NCBI GenBank assembly: GCA_021030905.1
Contig: JAGFMI010000008.1
Location: 248,001 to 312,000, forward strand
From: Pyrenula massariospora
Lineage: Eukaryota; Ascomycota; Eurotiomycetes; Pyrenulales; Pyrenulaceae
Direction of reading: 5' to 3'
Length of the DNA: 64,000 bases
Shown here: one piece after another, positions 23,446-33,281 of the stretch
Numbering within the stretch: position 1 is the stretch's first letter
Layout: every line of letters begins with the position of its first letter
The notes under the pieces: generated by a model
Databases searched by the model: none
What the model saw: the letters and a program-made list of their open reading frames with translations, nothing else
Told to the model about the DNA's origin: nothing
Program-made: the position numbers and the translations under genes

Positions 23446-25143
23446 AATGTCGGTGTCACTTGAGAGACAACATCTTGAAAAAAGCAAAGGCAGTCAGCAA
23501 TCGGGCACTTTTCAGGTTCAATAACCAAATTTACGTTCAAAAAGTCAAAGATCCCTCGCTGACAACCGAGTAATCTTCAATCTCTTATTTAGCACCCTTT
23601 AGTGTGGAAGTTGATGATTGTTGCGCCGATGCTGTCAACTCTAATCTCCTTTTTGCATATTTGTATGCTGTACTAGCGGCTTTCTCTTGCCCGGAGAGGA
23701 CAGCGGGCACTTCGGTATTTCTATTGCTTGTAAACCAGTCTTTCTAATTCACACCGCCGTTGCTTTCCAGTGAGAGTATTCTCACTAGAGCGAATTTTAT
23801 CACTCTCTGAGGAAAATAGAGTGTCTCGACCTAGCGAAGCACGGTTCTTTCCTGGCTTGAGTATGAAAAGGCGAAAGCAAAAGGTTTGTGCAGGGAGAGA
23901 GAAGACTTCTCAGAGATTCAGAGCCAGACCGCGGGAACGAATATATTGGATGCATAGGCTGCCTGTTCTCGAACCTGGACCGTATCGAGGCTTTCTGTTG
24001 ATTTCTCGGGGGAATTATCCCTTACTAGTCGGTAATGGGCCAAGTTTCTTAGGGGCGAAAGTTCCAAGCGTGTGGAGGGCAGAACATAAGCTAGGAGCCC
24101 CTAAACAATAGGCTTTCGGCCTTTATATCGGTGGCTTAAAGTCCCTGAGAGGTACCCCGCACGCGCCTTAAGCTGTCGCCCCTAAGAAACTTGGCCCATT
24201 ACCGACTAGTAAGGGATACGGACACAGCGGGGTTCTTGTCAGAGAAGGTTCTAGTTTCATCGTTTGCCGGAAGAAACACTGCGCGCATTCGCCCTAGCAT
24301 GGTAAGGCAATGAAGGGGATAGGATACTGTTGAGGATCTTAAAAATGATTTCTACTTTCAATCTAGTGCATATCTGTATCATAAGTTTGTAGGGCACTCT
24401 TTCAATGAACCTCTTCAGTCTCATGAGGATCGCATACCTAGGTTCTCACAAATTGCTGATTTTGTTCAATAGATTCAAAGGACAGGTAGATATGCGTGCG
24501 GGCCCTCAGCCGACCTCGACGAATGGCAGGCATTCGGTAGGACCTTTACCCGAGATTTCTGCTACCCGCAGGTGGGCACTTCGTGGTAGCGGTAACCCGC
24601 TACACACTCAACGTCCTGGGGGACGAATTTGTCTCCTAGATCCCTCATGGACGCGCAGCAAAATTTTTAAAAGCTGGAAAACTCTTGCTGAGAGTATTAA
24701 AAGCAACTTCATTTCTAAGAAATGTAGAGAGCCCCGCCAGGGTAACTCACCAGGATTCTTCTCCTGGTGGTGTTGCAAAAAGGAGGTACGAGTACGCGAC
24801 TTTCCAGATCCTGCTCCAAAATTACACTGTATTCATGCTTGTGAATAGCCCGAAATGCACCTATCTCCATCGGCATTTCTCTCTCATAGTTGGGAAAGCC
24901 TTTGATCCTCCAGCTCCTGGACCGGAAATAAGTCAAGGGTAAACCCCGCTCATTGCATCATGTACGCTCTTTTACTTCCACGTTCGTGCTAAAGCTTCAA
25001 GGTCTTTCTGTGGCGTCAATCGATATTTAAATCCTAGAGGGTACTGTTTGGAGTGGTTTCGTAATGTCACTTCTTCTGTTTTCTTTTGAATTGGGTCACG
25101 TTGGAAACTCGCTGCCTTTCTTTATTCTCTATGATCTCTCACT
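23446..25143. other. Intergenic region containing a MITE
   Basis: No gene is supported. A 199-bp inverted-repeat element sits at 24018-24216. Frames at 23770-24111 and 24405-24848 overlap it or lack motifs, and neither shows a domain. The last 150 bases before 25144 are pyrimidine-rich and are probably the leader of the aldehyde dehydrogenase gene. Confidence 0.5.
24018..24216. mobile_element. MITE with 41-bp perfect terminal inverted repeats and TA target duplication
   Basis: The left end (24018-24058, starting TCCCTTACTAGTCGGTAATG) is the exact reverse complement of the right end (24176-24216). The element is bounded on both sides by TA (24016-24017 and 24217-24218), the target duplication made by Tc1/mariner-type transposases, including the fungal pogo/Fot1 group. 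The internal 117 bp has no coding capacity, so it is a non-autonomous miniature element that would need a transposase from elsewhere. No mismatch between the two ends suggests a recent insertion or a strong foldback constraint. Family assignment beyond TA-inserting is inference. Confidence 0.8.
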
Positions 25144-26682
25144 ATGCCTCCTCAATATCCCGCTCTATCTACGTTTGAGTACTCCTGCTCTGACCCGGCC
25201 AAGCAGTTCGAGGTCCACAATCCTGCGACTGGGGCTGTGATTACTAAAATCCAGGCGGGCGACTCCAACACTGCCGAGGCCGCCGTCAAAGCCTCCCAAG
25301 AAGCCTTTGAGAGCTGGCGATGGAGATCTGCGACGGAGAGGGGAGCCTTGATGCTCAAATGCGCGGACAAGCTGGAAGCTCATGTAGAAGAGCTGGCTGA
25401 GCTGTTGTGTCTGGAGAATGGCAAGCCAGCGCAGGATGCTTTGATGTTTGATGTGAGATTTGTAGTTGGAGTGTTCCGATACTTTGGGTCGCTGGTGGAT
25501 AAGCTACCGAGTGAGGTTTATGACAGAGGCTCATTGTATTCACCTGTGTTTCGAGAACCACATGGCGTGTGTGCTGGAATCTTGCCTTTCAACTGGCCCC
25601 CAATCCACACTGGAGGTATACTTTCCCAGTCCCCAGAAGCATTGGCTCCCATTGACTCATACCATACAGGCAAGACTGCACCATGCCTCGCTGCTGGAAA
25701 TACGATGATCCTCAAACCTGGCGAGCAAGCTCCATTGACCGTTCTCCGCATCGTATCCCTCCTCAACACCGTTCTTCCGCCTGGGGTCCTCCAAGCCGTT
25801 CCCGGCCTTGGCCCAGAAGTGCCTCAAACCTTAACTACGCATCCTACCGTCAAGATGATCTCCTTTACTGGATCGACTGCCGGCGGCGCTGCGGTTGCAA
25901 AGAGCGCTTCTGTGAGGGTGAAACCTACTGTGCTTGAGCTCGGCGGGAAGAACGCCTTCATCGTTTTTCCAGACGCGGATTTGGAAAGAGCGGTTCCAGA
26001 TGCACTTGAAGGGGCATTCTTCAATAAGGGGGAAGCTTGTACCGCTGCCTCTCGACTTATTGTACACGAAAGCATTTACGACACGTTTGTCGAGCGTCTT
26101 GCCGCCGCAGTTCGTAAATTGAAAGTCGGAAACGGGCTGGATAAGACCACCCACGTTGGTCCGTGTGTTAGCAAGGACCAGCAGGAGCGTGTACTGAAGT
26201 ACATCGAGACTGGCAAGCGGGAGGGCGCAGTCGTTGCCGCACAGGCACCTGTTCCGAGTTCAGCAGAGCTTAAAGATGGCTTCTTCGTGCCTCCTACCCT
26301 CTTCCGCGACGTTAAGCGTACGCACACAATTGGTCGAGAGGAGGTCTTTGGGCCTGTTGTTATGGTGATCCCTTTCACTGACGAAGCGGACGCGCTATCC
26401 ATTGCAAATGAATCTTCCTATGGTCTTACAGCTGTGGTCTACACAAGAGATCATGAGAGAGGAATGAGGGTGGCAAGGAAGCTGGAGGCCGGGATGGTGT
26501 GGGTGAATAATTACTGGCGGAATGTATTGGGTACTCCATTTGGTGGAGTGAAAGAGAGTGGGTACGGAAGAGAGCACTGCATCGAGACGTTGAGGGAATG
26601 GACGACAACGAAGGTTGTACATATACCTAGCGGGTTGGGGGGCAAGATGCCTCAGTGGAGGGCGGTGGCAGACCTGTTTTGA
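25144..26682 (+). CDS. NAD(P)-dependent aldehyde dehydrogenase
   Basis: Exons 25144-25615 and 25670-26682 give 494 residues, the usual ALDH length. The 54-nt intron (GTATAC...TACAG) has no stop and keeps frame, so reading through would add 18 residues. Splicing restores the cofactor-binding segment FNWPPIHTGGKTAPCLAAGN. Family motifs follow in order: MILKPGEQAPL, FTGSTAGG (Rossmann loop), ELGGKNA with the catalytic Glu, GEACTAASR with the catalytic Cys, REEVFGPV, and the C-terminal NNYWRN and PFGGVKESGYGRE. It oxidises an aldehyde to the acid in the cytosol; the substrate is not evident. It lacks an obvious targeting peptide. Its neighbours do not form a pathway with it, and a link to the PKS locus 17 kb away is unsupported. 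Confidence 0.93.
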   Translation: MPPQYPALSTFEYSCSDPAKQFEVHNPATGAVITKIQAGDSNTAEAAVKASQEAFESWRWRSATERGALMLKCADKLEAHVEELAELLCLENGKPAQDALMFDVRFVVGVFRYFGSLVDKLPSEVYDRGSLYSPVFREPHGVCAGILPFNWPPIHTGGILSQSPEALAPIDSYHTGKTAPCLAAGNTMILKPGEQAPLTVLRIVSLLNTVLPPGVLQAVPGLGPEVPQTLTTHPTVKMISFTGSTAGGAAVAKSASVRVKPTVLELGGKNAFIVFPDADLERAVPDALEGAFFNKGEACTAASRLIVHESIYDTFVERLAAAVRKLKVGNGLDKTTHVGPCVSKDQQERVLKYIETGKREGAVVAAQAPVPSSAELKDGFFVPPTLFRDVKRTHTIGREEVFGPVVMVIPFTDEADALSIANESSYGLTAVVYTRDHERGMRVARKLEAGMVWVNNYWRNVLGTPFGGVKESGYGREHCIETLREWTTTKVVHIPSGLGGKMPQWRAVADLF

Positions 26683-27100
26683 GCGTCGAAAGCTCCTGTC
26701 CGGTCGGCCGAGCAGAGAAGAGGTGACCTGGGAATAAAATGAAAGAAAAAGACTACATGTTGAGTGAAGCAAAAGTGAGAAGTACTCGTTATACACATTG
26801 CTGTTTCACTTGGAAGTAGTTGTGGTCTGGACCGTAGTTGCGCCTGTGTAACTTAGTTAGGTGCCGCCACCTAAGTTGGCCCCGCCCAATTTGTGCCGGA
26901 ATTGGAACACGATAGAAGCAATTGCGTTTCGTGATTCTAAACACAGGACGGGCGGAAACACCCCTATGGTTCCTTTTGCGGCACAAGGATGGAAATGGAA
27001 AAGTGTCATATTCCAATGATTTATGACAGATGCGGGCACGTCTGGTCTCTCGCCATGTCTGCTCAAAGGCCAGTCTTTGCTCGCCATAACCGATGAAGCT

Positions 27101-28064
27101 ATGAAGTTTTTCGTTTCTCGATCTGTGACTTTGGCAGTCGCGACTTGTATTGTACTCCTGCTTTTGTTTCAACCCCGGCTGAGGCCTACGCAAATTACGT
27201 ATAATGACCTAGAATTCCACCCTGTTGGGAATGCCTCCGAACTAGAGGAGAATACCTCAATTGACGATGTCTTTGCTGAAGACCACGAATCTGAGCCAAC
27301 CGACGACAGCAGCGACCTGTCTCAATGGCCAGTGACAATGGAGAAGGCCGTAGTCATGGCGCGTTTGGATTCCGAAAACACGTCCTGGGTGTCAGAGTAC
27401 TTACCTGAGTAGGTACCTTCTAGCTTCTCGACATCACCCATTCGTTGAACAGTGTGACTGTCCGTCTTATCTCTGCATGCTAATAGAGTCTAGCTGGCAA
27501 CCCGCAATTTACTCCGTCGAAACACCCTCTCCACCATACGTTGTGCCCAAGAACAAGGGCAAAGAAGCCATGGCCTATCTGACATATATCATCGACCATT
27601 ACGAATCCCTACCCTCGGTAATTGCATTCATCCACTCCCATCTCGACGGATACCCTAGGGCCTGGCACACCGATGTACCCGGATACAGCAACGTCGAATC
27701 CCTTCGACGGCTTCGTCTCGACTACGTCCGCGAGACCGGCTACGTAAATTTGAGATGCAACTGGACTCCCGGGTGTCCGGATGATGTGCAACCTTTCCGC
27801 GAGCCGGCGGATAATGATCAAGAAGAGCACATGCGAGCTACCTGGCCAGCGCTGTTTGGAGAGGACATAGAAGTGCCACGCAAGTTGGCTGCTGCGTGTT
27901 GCTCGCAGTTTGCGGTCACGGGAGAGCAGGTGAGGAAGAGGGGTAGAGAGGAGTACGTGAGATATAGAAAGTGGCTGCTGGAAACGAAATTGAAGGACGA
28001 GACGAGTGGGCGAATCTTTGAGTTTCTGTGGCATGTTATTATGGGGAGAGAGGCTGTGCAGTAA
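27101..28064 (+). CDS. DUF3431 family protein, type II membrane anchored
   Basis: Exons 27101-27408 and 27494-28064 give 292 residues. The intron (GTAGGT...GTCTAG, 85 nt) was fixed by frame and by the family motif it restores, SEYLPDWQPAIYSVE. Residues about 7-22 (SVTLAVATCIVLLLLF) form a signal anchor, so the rest is probably lumenal or extracellular. The DUF3431 core includes VVMARLDSENTSW, NKGKEAMAYLTYIIDHYESL, IAFIHSHLDGYPRAWHTD and the C-terminal CCSQFAVTGEQVRKR. The family occurs mainly in fungi and its biochemical role is not established; a glycosyltransferase-like fold has been suggested for related proteins, but I cannot confirm this from sequence. An upstream in-frame ATG at 27023 would add 26 residues and bury the anchor, so 27101 is preferred. 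Confidence 0.85.
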
Positions 28065-28313
28065 GTCCATGGGTTTTGTAACAGGAATTGGGGCTGCAGC
28101 TAACGGACTATCTAGTTGCCCTAGCTTGTTTCAATGCTATGTCGATATATACGAATCGACTGATTAACATTCAAGGAACATACTGGCATCTGTCGTGTTA
28201 CGGCTAGACAACGGTATTCCCATTTCACAGCACCTCTTCTTGAAAGCATCCTTTACCCGACCACTCAACAGTCGTGAGACATTCTCCAACGCCTAAACGT
28301 AAAGACGTCTAAG

Positions 28314-28808
28314 TCAACCAACTAAGGCCCCTAAATTCGGTTGCACAGCCCCGTCCTTGAACGGTGCTTCCACGCCACATCGCACTGCGAAACTCTTCCA
28401 AACTCCTCCTTCGGGTCGCCGCTCGGGCGTGAATACCACGGTGTTCACATATGTCTGGTTTCCCTCAGCGCAGCCCGGCACATTGAACATCCTCGCTTCA
28501 CAACCATCGGCCTTCTCAGCGACAAAAACCCCGCAGGATGCGGGGCTATGGAGCGTATAGCAGGTATACTGTGGAGTGGGGCGAGGAAGCATGACCGCTG
28601 AAATGAGAGTGCCGCGGCACTGGTGTGGCCCTGGATCTGAGGAGTAGGAAAGTGCGACGATTGGGACTGGGGATGAGGATGACGATTGAGGGTTGGGTCC
28701 GTTGATCTGGACTTGGTCGGGAGATTCTTGGATGTTGGCTTGGGGAGCAGCGTAGATGGCAGAGGATAGGGTTGTAAGCAGGTACGAGAAAATCAAGAGC
28801 AAGGTCAT
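28314..28808 (-). CDS. Small secreted cysteine-containing protein
   Basis: A single exon of 164 residues. The ATG at 28808 is chosen over one 33 codons upstream because it places a clean signal peptide at the start (MTLLLIFSYLLTTLSSAIYA, cleavage likely after AYA). The mature part has a Ser-rich spacer and then a compact domain with six cysteines (HQCRG, YTCYT, ASCGV, DGCEA, PGCAE, VRCGV), which could form three disulfides. I do not recognise the family. Secretion, small size and paired cysteines are typical of fungal secreted proteins, including effector candidates, but nothing here proves a host interaction. It is convergent with the DUF3431 gene and divergent from HSP10. Confidence 0.75.
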   Translation of the reverse strand: MTLLLIFSYLLTTLSSAIYAAPQANIQESPDQVQINGPNPQSSSSSPVPIVALSYSSDPGPHQCRGTLISAVMLPRPTPQYTCYTLHSPASCGVFVAEKADGCEARMFNVPGCAEGNQTYVNTVVFTPERRPEGGVWKSFAVRCGVEAPFKDGAVQPNLGALVG

Positions 28809-29235
28809 GGTGATTTGGTGCTCACTAAAATGATGAGAAGTTGAGGTGCGGGAGCAATTGGAAGAGTGGTATCGCCTTTGGGCTGTCAGATTTGTTACTT
28901 TCAGCAAATTATTGGCCTACTGGTCCATCCATGGCTCTTCATCGTGGAATTCGGACGTGTTCAATGCATCAAACAGCAGATGTTAGAAACTATGCGAGCC
29001 AAGGCATTCAAGCTTTTAACGTAGCTTGGCATGAATACCTCTCTCTTCTCCCCTTTCTCACAGACAGTTGTCGAACATTCTTGCTTTGCTGCAAGAAGCT
29101 TTAAGATCCTAGCCATTTAGAACGATGATCAAAGTTTGATCTGCTCTGAGAATGAGGATGAGGATGAGCAAGGGATATCTCTCTACTTTGGGGCTAGCCC
29201 AGATCAGTCACGATGCCTTGGCGCGCCAAGCATCC

Positions 29236-29262
29236 AGAAGCTTCCCTGACCAAAAATTTGTT
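29236..29262 (+). promoter_or_regulatory. Candidate heat-shock element upstream of HSP10
   Basis: The sequence AGAAGCTTCC at 29236-29245 is a perfect nGAAnnTTCn dimer, the core unit bound by heat shock factor Hsf1. TTC triplets follow at 29261-29263 and nearby within 50 bp. It lies about 130 bp upstream of the HSP10 start codon, a usual place for such sites. Binding is inferred from sequence and family knowledge. Confidence 0.5.
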
Positions 29263-29372
29263 CGCTTCTCCAAAAGCTTCTCCAGCATTGCGCTACGAGC
29301 CCAAAAGTCACGTAATTTGACCGCCTTTTATATTAATTCTTTGCCGAGAGTCTTCGCATCACCTGCTTCACC

Positions 29373-29864
29373 ATGGTTAGTCTCTTTTTCGGTAGCAAGT
29401 CCTTTCAGAGCTCCGTCTTGATGTACTGATCGCCGTTCGTCAATTCCAGGCCCTCCGCAACATCAAGAACCTCGTCCCTCTGCTCGACCGTGTGCTTGTC
29501 CAACGAATAAAACCTGAAACCAAGACTGCAAGTGGCATATTTCTACCTGAGAGTAGTCAGAAAGACACAAATGAAGCGAACGTGCTGGCCGTCGGACCTG
29601 GCGCATTGGATAAAGATGGCAAGAGGATAGTTATGGGTGTTGGTGCTGGTGACAAGGTCTTGATCCCACAGGTATGTCTTGATGCGGAGAAAGAAAATGA
29701 GACTGCGGGACGCTGATGATTGGTCACAGTATGGAGGGAGTCCTGTGAAGGTCGGAGAGGACGAGTACCATCTCTTTAGGGACTCGGAGTAGGCCAGCTA
29801 CCCGATTTCACGCTTTCTGAGACTAATCCATGACAACAGGATCCTTGCAAAGATCAAGGAGTGA
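29373..29864 (+). CDS. HSP10: 10-kDa mitochondrial chaperonin (GroES homologue)
   Basis: Four exons, 29373-29375, 29450-29671, 29730-29788 and 29840-29864, give 102 residues, the normal length. The first exon is just the ATG, followed at once by a GTTAGT donor. The spliced protein starts MALRNIKNLVPLLDRVLVQR and carries KTASGIFLPE (mobile loop), GDKVLIPQYGGSPVKV (roof/core) and ends RDSEILAKIKE, all matching Hsp10. It caps Hsp60 in the mitochondrial matrix as a heptamer and assists folding of imported proteins. A heat-shock element sits upstream. Every exon joins in frame at canonical GT/AG sites and together they reproduce the full family alignment, so confidence is high despite the small exons. 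Confidence 0.95.
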
Positions 29865-30587
29865 TCACACTCCGGTGATACTCCGCCGATATGAGAGTAC
29901 CATCCGAAATAAAAAAGATTGTACAATGCACGTCAATGTAAGAAAAATTTGAGCAGCTGATTCACTCGAACCTCAGCGAGCACGTGATGGAGTTGGATCT
30001 TAACTTCGAGGCATTGGGGTAGCGTTTGCTTTTTGTTCGCCTGTTTGTAATCGGCTTAGCGAAGAGATGAAATAGATCCTCTCCTCTCCTAGTGAAGCAA
30101 AATGTCAACGTTTTGCAAGCACATCATGTCTCCAGCCTTTCGCCAGTCTTGCTCAATAGGATGAGTTTGGCTACAGCCACTCTTAATCAGCTGCAGGTTT
30201 TTGAATTACCTTTTTTTCATGTTTCTTGGAATGAAGAGCTTCACATTGACTATGCTGATCTCTTTCTCAATGTCCTTCAATTGGCGCTGTTCACAATGGC
30301 CTGAATTGTTATGTCATATGTGGATGTATTCAATCTCCTGCGGGCCTATGATTCACGGTTGACAAATGAAGTCATTGGTAACGGTGCTGGCCTATCCTAA
30401 GAATAGTTCACTGTTGCAGCATTGAATAAGTCGGACAGCCGACCGGCTGCTCAGAATCGCTGGCGATTTCGGCGTTGTTATGGAAGCCTCTTGCATCCTC
30501 ATTCAGTGCATCTGTGCTCATTTCAGTTGCAAGAGGATGTTAGGGTCTCGAGAAGTTCGCCACCTCCTTAAGTATCAAGACGCAGAC
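29865..30587. other. Intergenic region, 0.7 kb
   Basis: Holds the 3' end of HSP10 and the presumed promoter of the surface-protein gene. I see no further gene; a 70-codon frame at 30092-30304 has no motif. Confidence 0.4.
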
Positions 30588-32810
30588 ATGGCGCCGAGCT
30601 TGTTGCTGACTTGGATTACGCTCTACAATAGTCATGCATATGCGACTGACAACCCGCCATACACGAACTCGAGTAGCTGCAGCGCGACGCAGCCAAATTC
30701 CTTTGCAAGTGACACTGCATCTTGGGTGTATACCTGCTCTGGTTCATTTACCATGTCGTATAGTAGCAACTATGGGAGTTCAACGCTGCCAGCTGATATG
30801 TCTACTGCAAACACATCGCCTGCGGCGTACGACAATTCGACGGATGCAACAAGCGCTTCTAACATCGATACCATCAATTTGCAGTCGTACCAGGGCACAA
30901 TGGCGACTAGTTCAACCACGAACAACTCGATCTCTGACAACCAAACCCACGACACTGACGTTTTCTCTACCACGGCAGGCTTTTCAACATCCTTGCAGCC
31001 GACTTTCGAAGGTAGTCCAACTTCTATGATGGTGAGCGCAAGCGAGGAAAATGCTTCTGTTCTTATAACAAGCGCAGCTATGATATCCCAGATGACCTCT
31101 TCGACCAATATCGTCAACAGCTCGGCGCTCTCGTCCTCCTCGGAAGAAATTGTCGTTGTGCCAATGACCTTAACGTCTTCGTTGAACGCGATCTCGTCAA
31201 ACTTATCAACGATGCCGGCGGCAACTACAGATCCTTCATCGCTGCCAGACCCATCTACTGAAAATTCGCAACTTCCTCCACCGGTTTCACTGTCTTCATT
31301 TTCTGGGTCACCTCCATCCTCCACGACGACCATCTTTCTCACCACCACTTTGACCAGAATCATGACCACAAGCCTTTCAATGACCGACGGCTTCGATACC
31401 CGAAGTACATCCGGCCCGGACAGTTCATCAAGGTCCTTGCTTTCCAATACTTCCTCCGCGACATCAGAACCACCCCCTACGAACCCAGGACCATCAATAG
31501 GTACGGAGCCGAGCGAGGTGTCTACAAGGTCCTGCGACACCATTACTAGAACGAGCACCGTATCCACTCCTCTAATTGGAACTACTATTCGCACAATCAC
31601 GGATACGTGGACGGTTATAGTGTCAGGCTCGGACACCACAGGTGTTCCCCCGGCGAATACATCGATATCAAGCAATCTGTCCACAAGCTCTTGTGACTCT
31701 GTTACTAGCACAAGCACTGTATATACAACGCCGGTGGGAACGATCGTCAACACGATCATTAATACTTGGACCGTTGTGGAATCTGGCTCAATTACAAAGA
31801 TCATTCCCCCGGCCAGTGCACCGATATCAAGCTACGTGTCTTCCAATCTGACATCCTCAGATTTTGACACGCCACAAATCAGTGTTCAACCAACAACACT
31901 CATCACATCATTCTCGCCTTTTTCAAACTCCTCGGCATCTCCGTTCTCACCTCCAATGCCGACAGCAACGAGCACAACCGTAGTCATTGTGACTTCGACA
32001 TCTACAGCAGCTACAGTCATGACTCTAGATCCGGCAGCATCTCCACCTACAGCACAATCTATTGCTACAGTTTCTAGTACCACCCAATCCATATCCCTAC
32101 TACCGCCAGGAAGTCCAAGTTCTCCACGACCGCCAGAAAGCCCAAGTTCCCCACTGAGCCCGGACCCTTCTCCCACAACCTCTTTTTCTCCTGCGTCAAT
32201 CTCCTCCCTAGTAGAATCAACATCAACATCAACGACACCGAGTACACCTTCGTCCCCAGTTACAACGGACCAACCACCCCCCTCAATAACCTCAACACTC
32301 CCATCCACATCCACCACGACCGCCCCGACTGACCCTGCACCATCTACTTCCCCCTCTCCGACCGACCCTACACCCTCTCCCCCACCCACCACCACCTCAA
32401 CCACCACCTCAACCACCCCCTCAACCCCCTCCGACGACCCAATCTCCCTCCCAAACATCTCCCAACACACAACCGCCACCGCCGTCTCCGTGATCCCGAC
32501 CTCCTTCCTGCCCCCGGGCGTTATGGTTGTAGAACCCCCACCGCTGGATGCATCTTCGACGACGGGTGCGGAGGAGAAGGGGACGGCAAAAGCGACGCAG
32601 AATGGGACGATGGGGGTTGGATGGGGGGAGACTTCGGGGGTAAGGGGAGGAAGGGGGAGGGGAGGGGGGAGGTGGTGGTTTAGGGTTAGGGAGGGGAGGG
32701 GGAGGAGGGGGGTGGGGGGTAGTAGTAGAAGGGAGAGGGGGGGTAATGTGTGGAGGGAGATGGGGAGGAGGCTTGGGGTTGGGATGGGGGGTTTGCGGGG
32801 GCGGTGGTGA
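30588..32810 (+). CDS. Ser/Thr-rich mucin-like secreted or cell-surface protein
   Basis: A single-exon model of 740 residues from the ATG at 30588, which gives a signal peptide (MAPSLLLTWITLYNSHAYA); an upstream in-frame ATG at 30480 would bury it. Most of the protein is Ser/Thr/Pro-rich and would be heavily O-glycosylated. Two tandem copies of about 65 residues lie near residues 300-430, each with a CDTITRTSTV/CDSVTSTSTV start and a TWTV(I/V)xSGS end. Proline-rich repeats (PPGSPSSP, PPESPSSP) follow. Such proteins are fungal wall or adhesin components. The last 60 residues are abruptly Gly/Arg-rich, with no GPI-attachment signal, and the G-rich 3' end (about 32630-32800) may hold a missed intron or frame error. 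Antisense frames here are shadows. Confidence 0.6.
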   Translation: MAPSLLLTWITLYNSHAYATDNPPYTNSSSCSATQPNSFASDTASWVYTCSGSFTMSYSSNYGSSTLPADMSTANTSPAAYDNSTDATSASNIDTINLQSYQGTMATSSTTNNSISDNQTHDTDVFSTTAGFSTSLQPTFEGSPTSMMVSASEENASVLITSAAMISQMTSSTNIVNSSALSSSSEEIVVVPMTLTSSLNAISSNLSTMPAATTDPSSLPDPSTENSQLPPPVSLSSFSGSPPSSTTTIFLTTTLTRIMTTSLSMTDGFDTRSTSGPDSSSRSLLSNTSSATSEPPPTNPGPSIGTEPSEVSTRSCDTITRTSTVSTPLIGTTIRTITDTWTVIVSGSDTTGVPPANTSISSNLSTSSCDSVTSTSTVYTTPVGTIVNTIINTWTVVESGSITKIIPPASAPISSYVSSNLTSSDFDTPQISVQPTTLITSFSPFSNSSASPFSPPMPTATSTTVVIVTSTSTAATVMTLDPAASPPTAQSIATVSSTTQSISLLPPGSPSSPRPPESPSSPLSPDPSPTTSFSPASISSLVESTSTSTTPSTPSSPVTTDQPPPSITSTLPSTSTTTAPTDPAPSTSPSPTDPTPSPPPTTTSTTTSTTPSTPSDDPISLPNISQHTTATAVSVIPTSFLPPGVMVVEPPPLDASSTTGAEEKGTAKATQNGTMGVGWGETSGVRGGRGRGGGRWWFRVREGRGRRGVGGSSRRERGGNVWREMGRRLGVGMGGLRGRW

Positions 32811-33281
32811 AAGCTGTTGAAAGGGAGATTGCGCCTGGGAAAGAGGCGTCTATGCTTAAGGGTATGGCGGAATTGAAGAAATATTTCTGGGGCCAAGCTC
32901 CGTTTTAGGGGAGATAGAATCGGGTGTGCTTGTGGATGTAAGGGGACCTTGAAATCTATATGATGTGGCTGATGCTTGGAAGATTTCGGCTTGGATGTGC
33001 ATGGCGCGATGAAGGAGAGGTTCTTTGGGGGGTTTTCTGCACTTGACTATTTGAGAGATTGCCTTTTTGGCTTTCTGAAGCGCAATCGGATAATGCAATG
33101 GAAAGTGTAATTGTGAGTATTGGTGCGAGATTTTATGCCGAAGGCCGTTTGAGATTCCCAGTCTAGCTTTCTGCATTCTGCACTCTGCAGCCGGAGACGC
33201 CACGCCTGGTATAACTATTTTCCCTCTCCAATGTAATTTGCACCTTTGCTTGAATTCTCCACATAAAGCATAGATAACTCT

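Noticed and set aside
23770-24111. 113-codon frame overlapping the MITE
   Set aside because: Starts at a non-ATG codon and runs into the inverted-repeat element. No domain.
30770-31804. 344-codon minus-strand frame opposite the mucin-like gene
   Set aside because: Its Val/Glu/Asp-rich composition is the mirror of the Ser/Thr codons on the plus strand. It has no domain, and the plus-strand frame has a signal peptide and internal repeats.
31886-32896. 336-codon minus-strand frame
   Set aside because: Low-complexity shadow of the Ser/Thr/Pro and Gly/Arg coding strand, with no recognisable motif.
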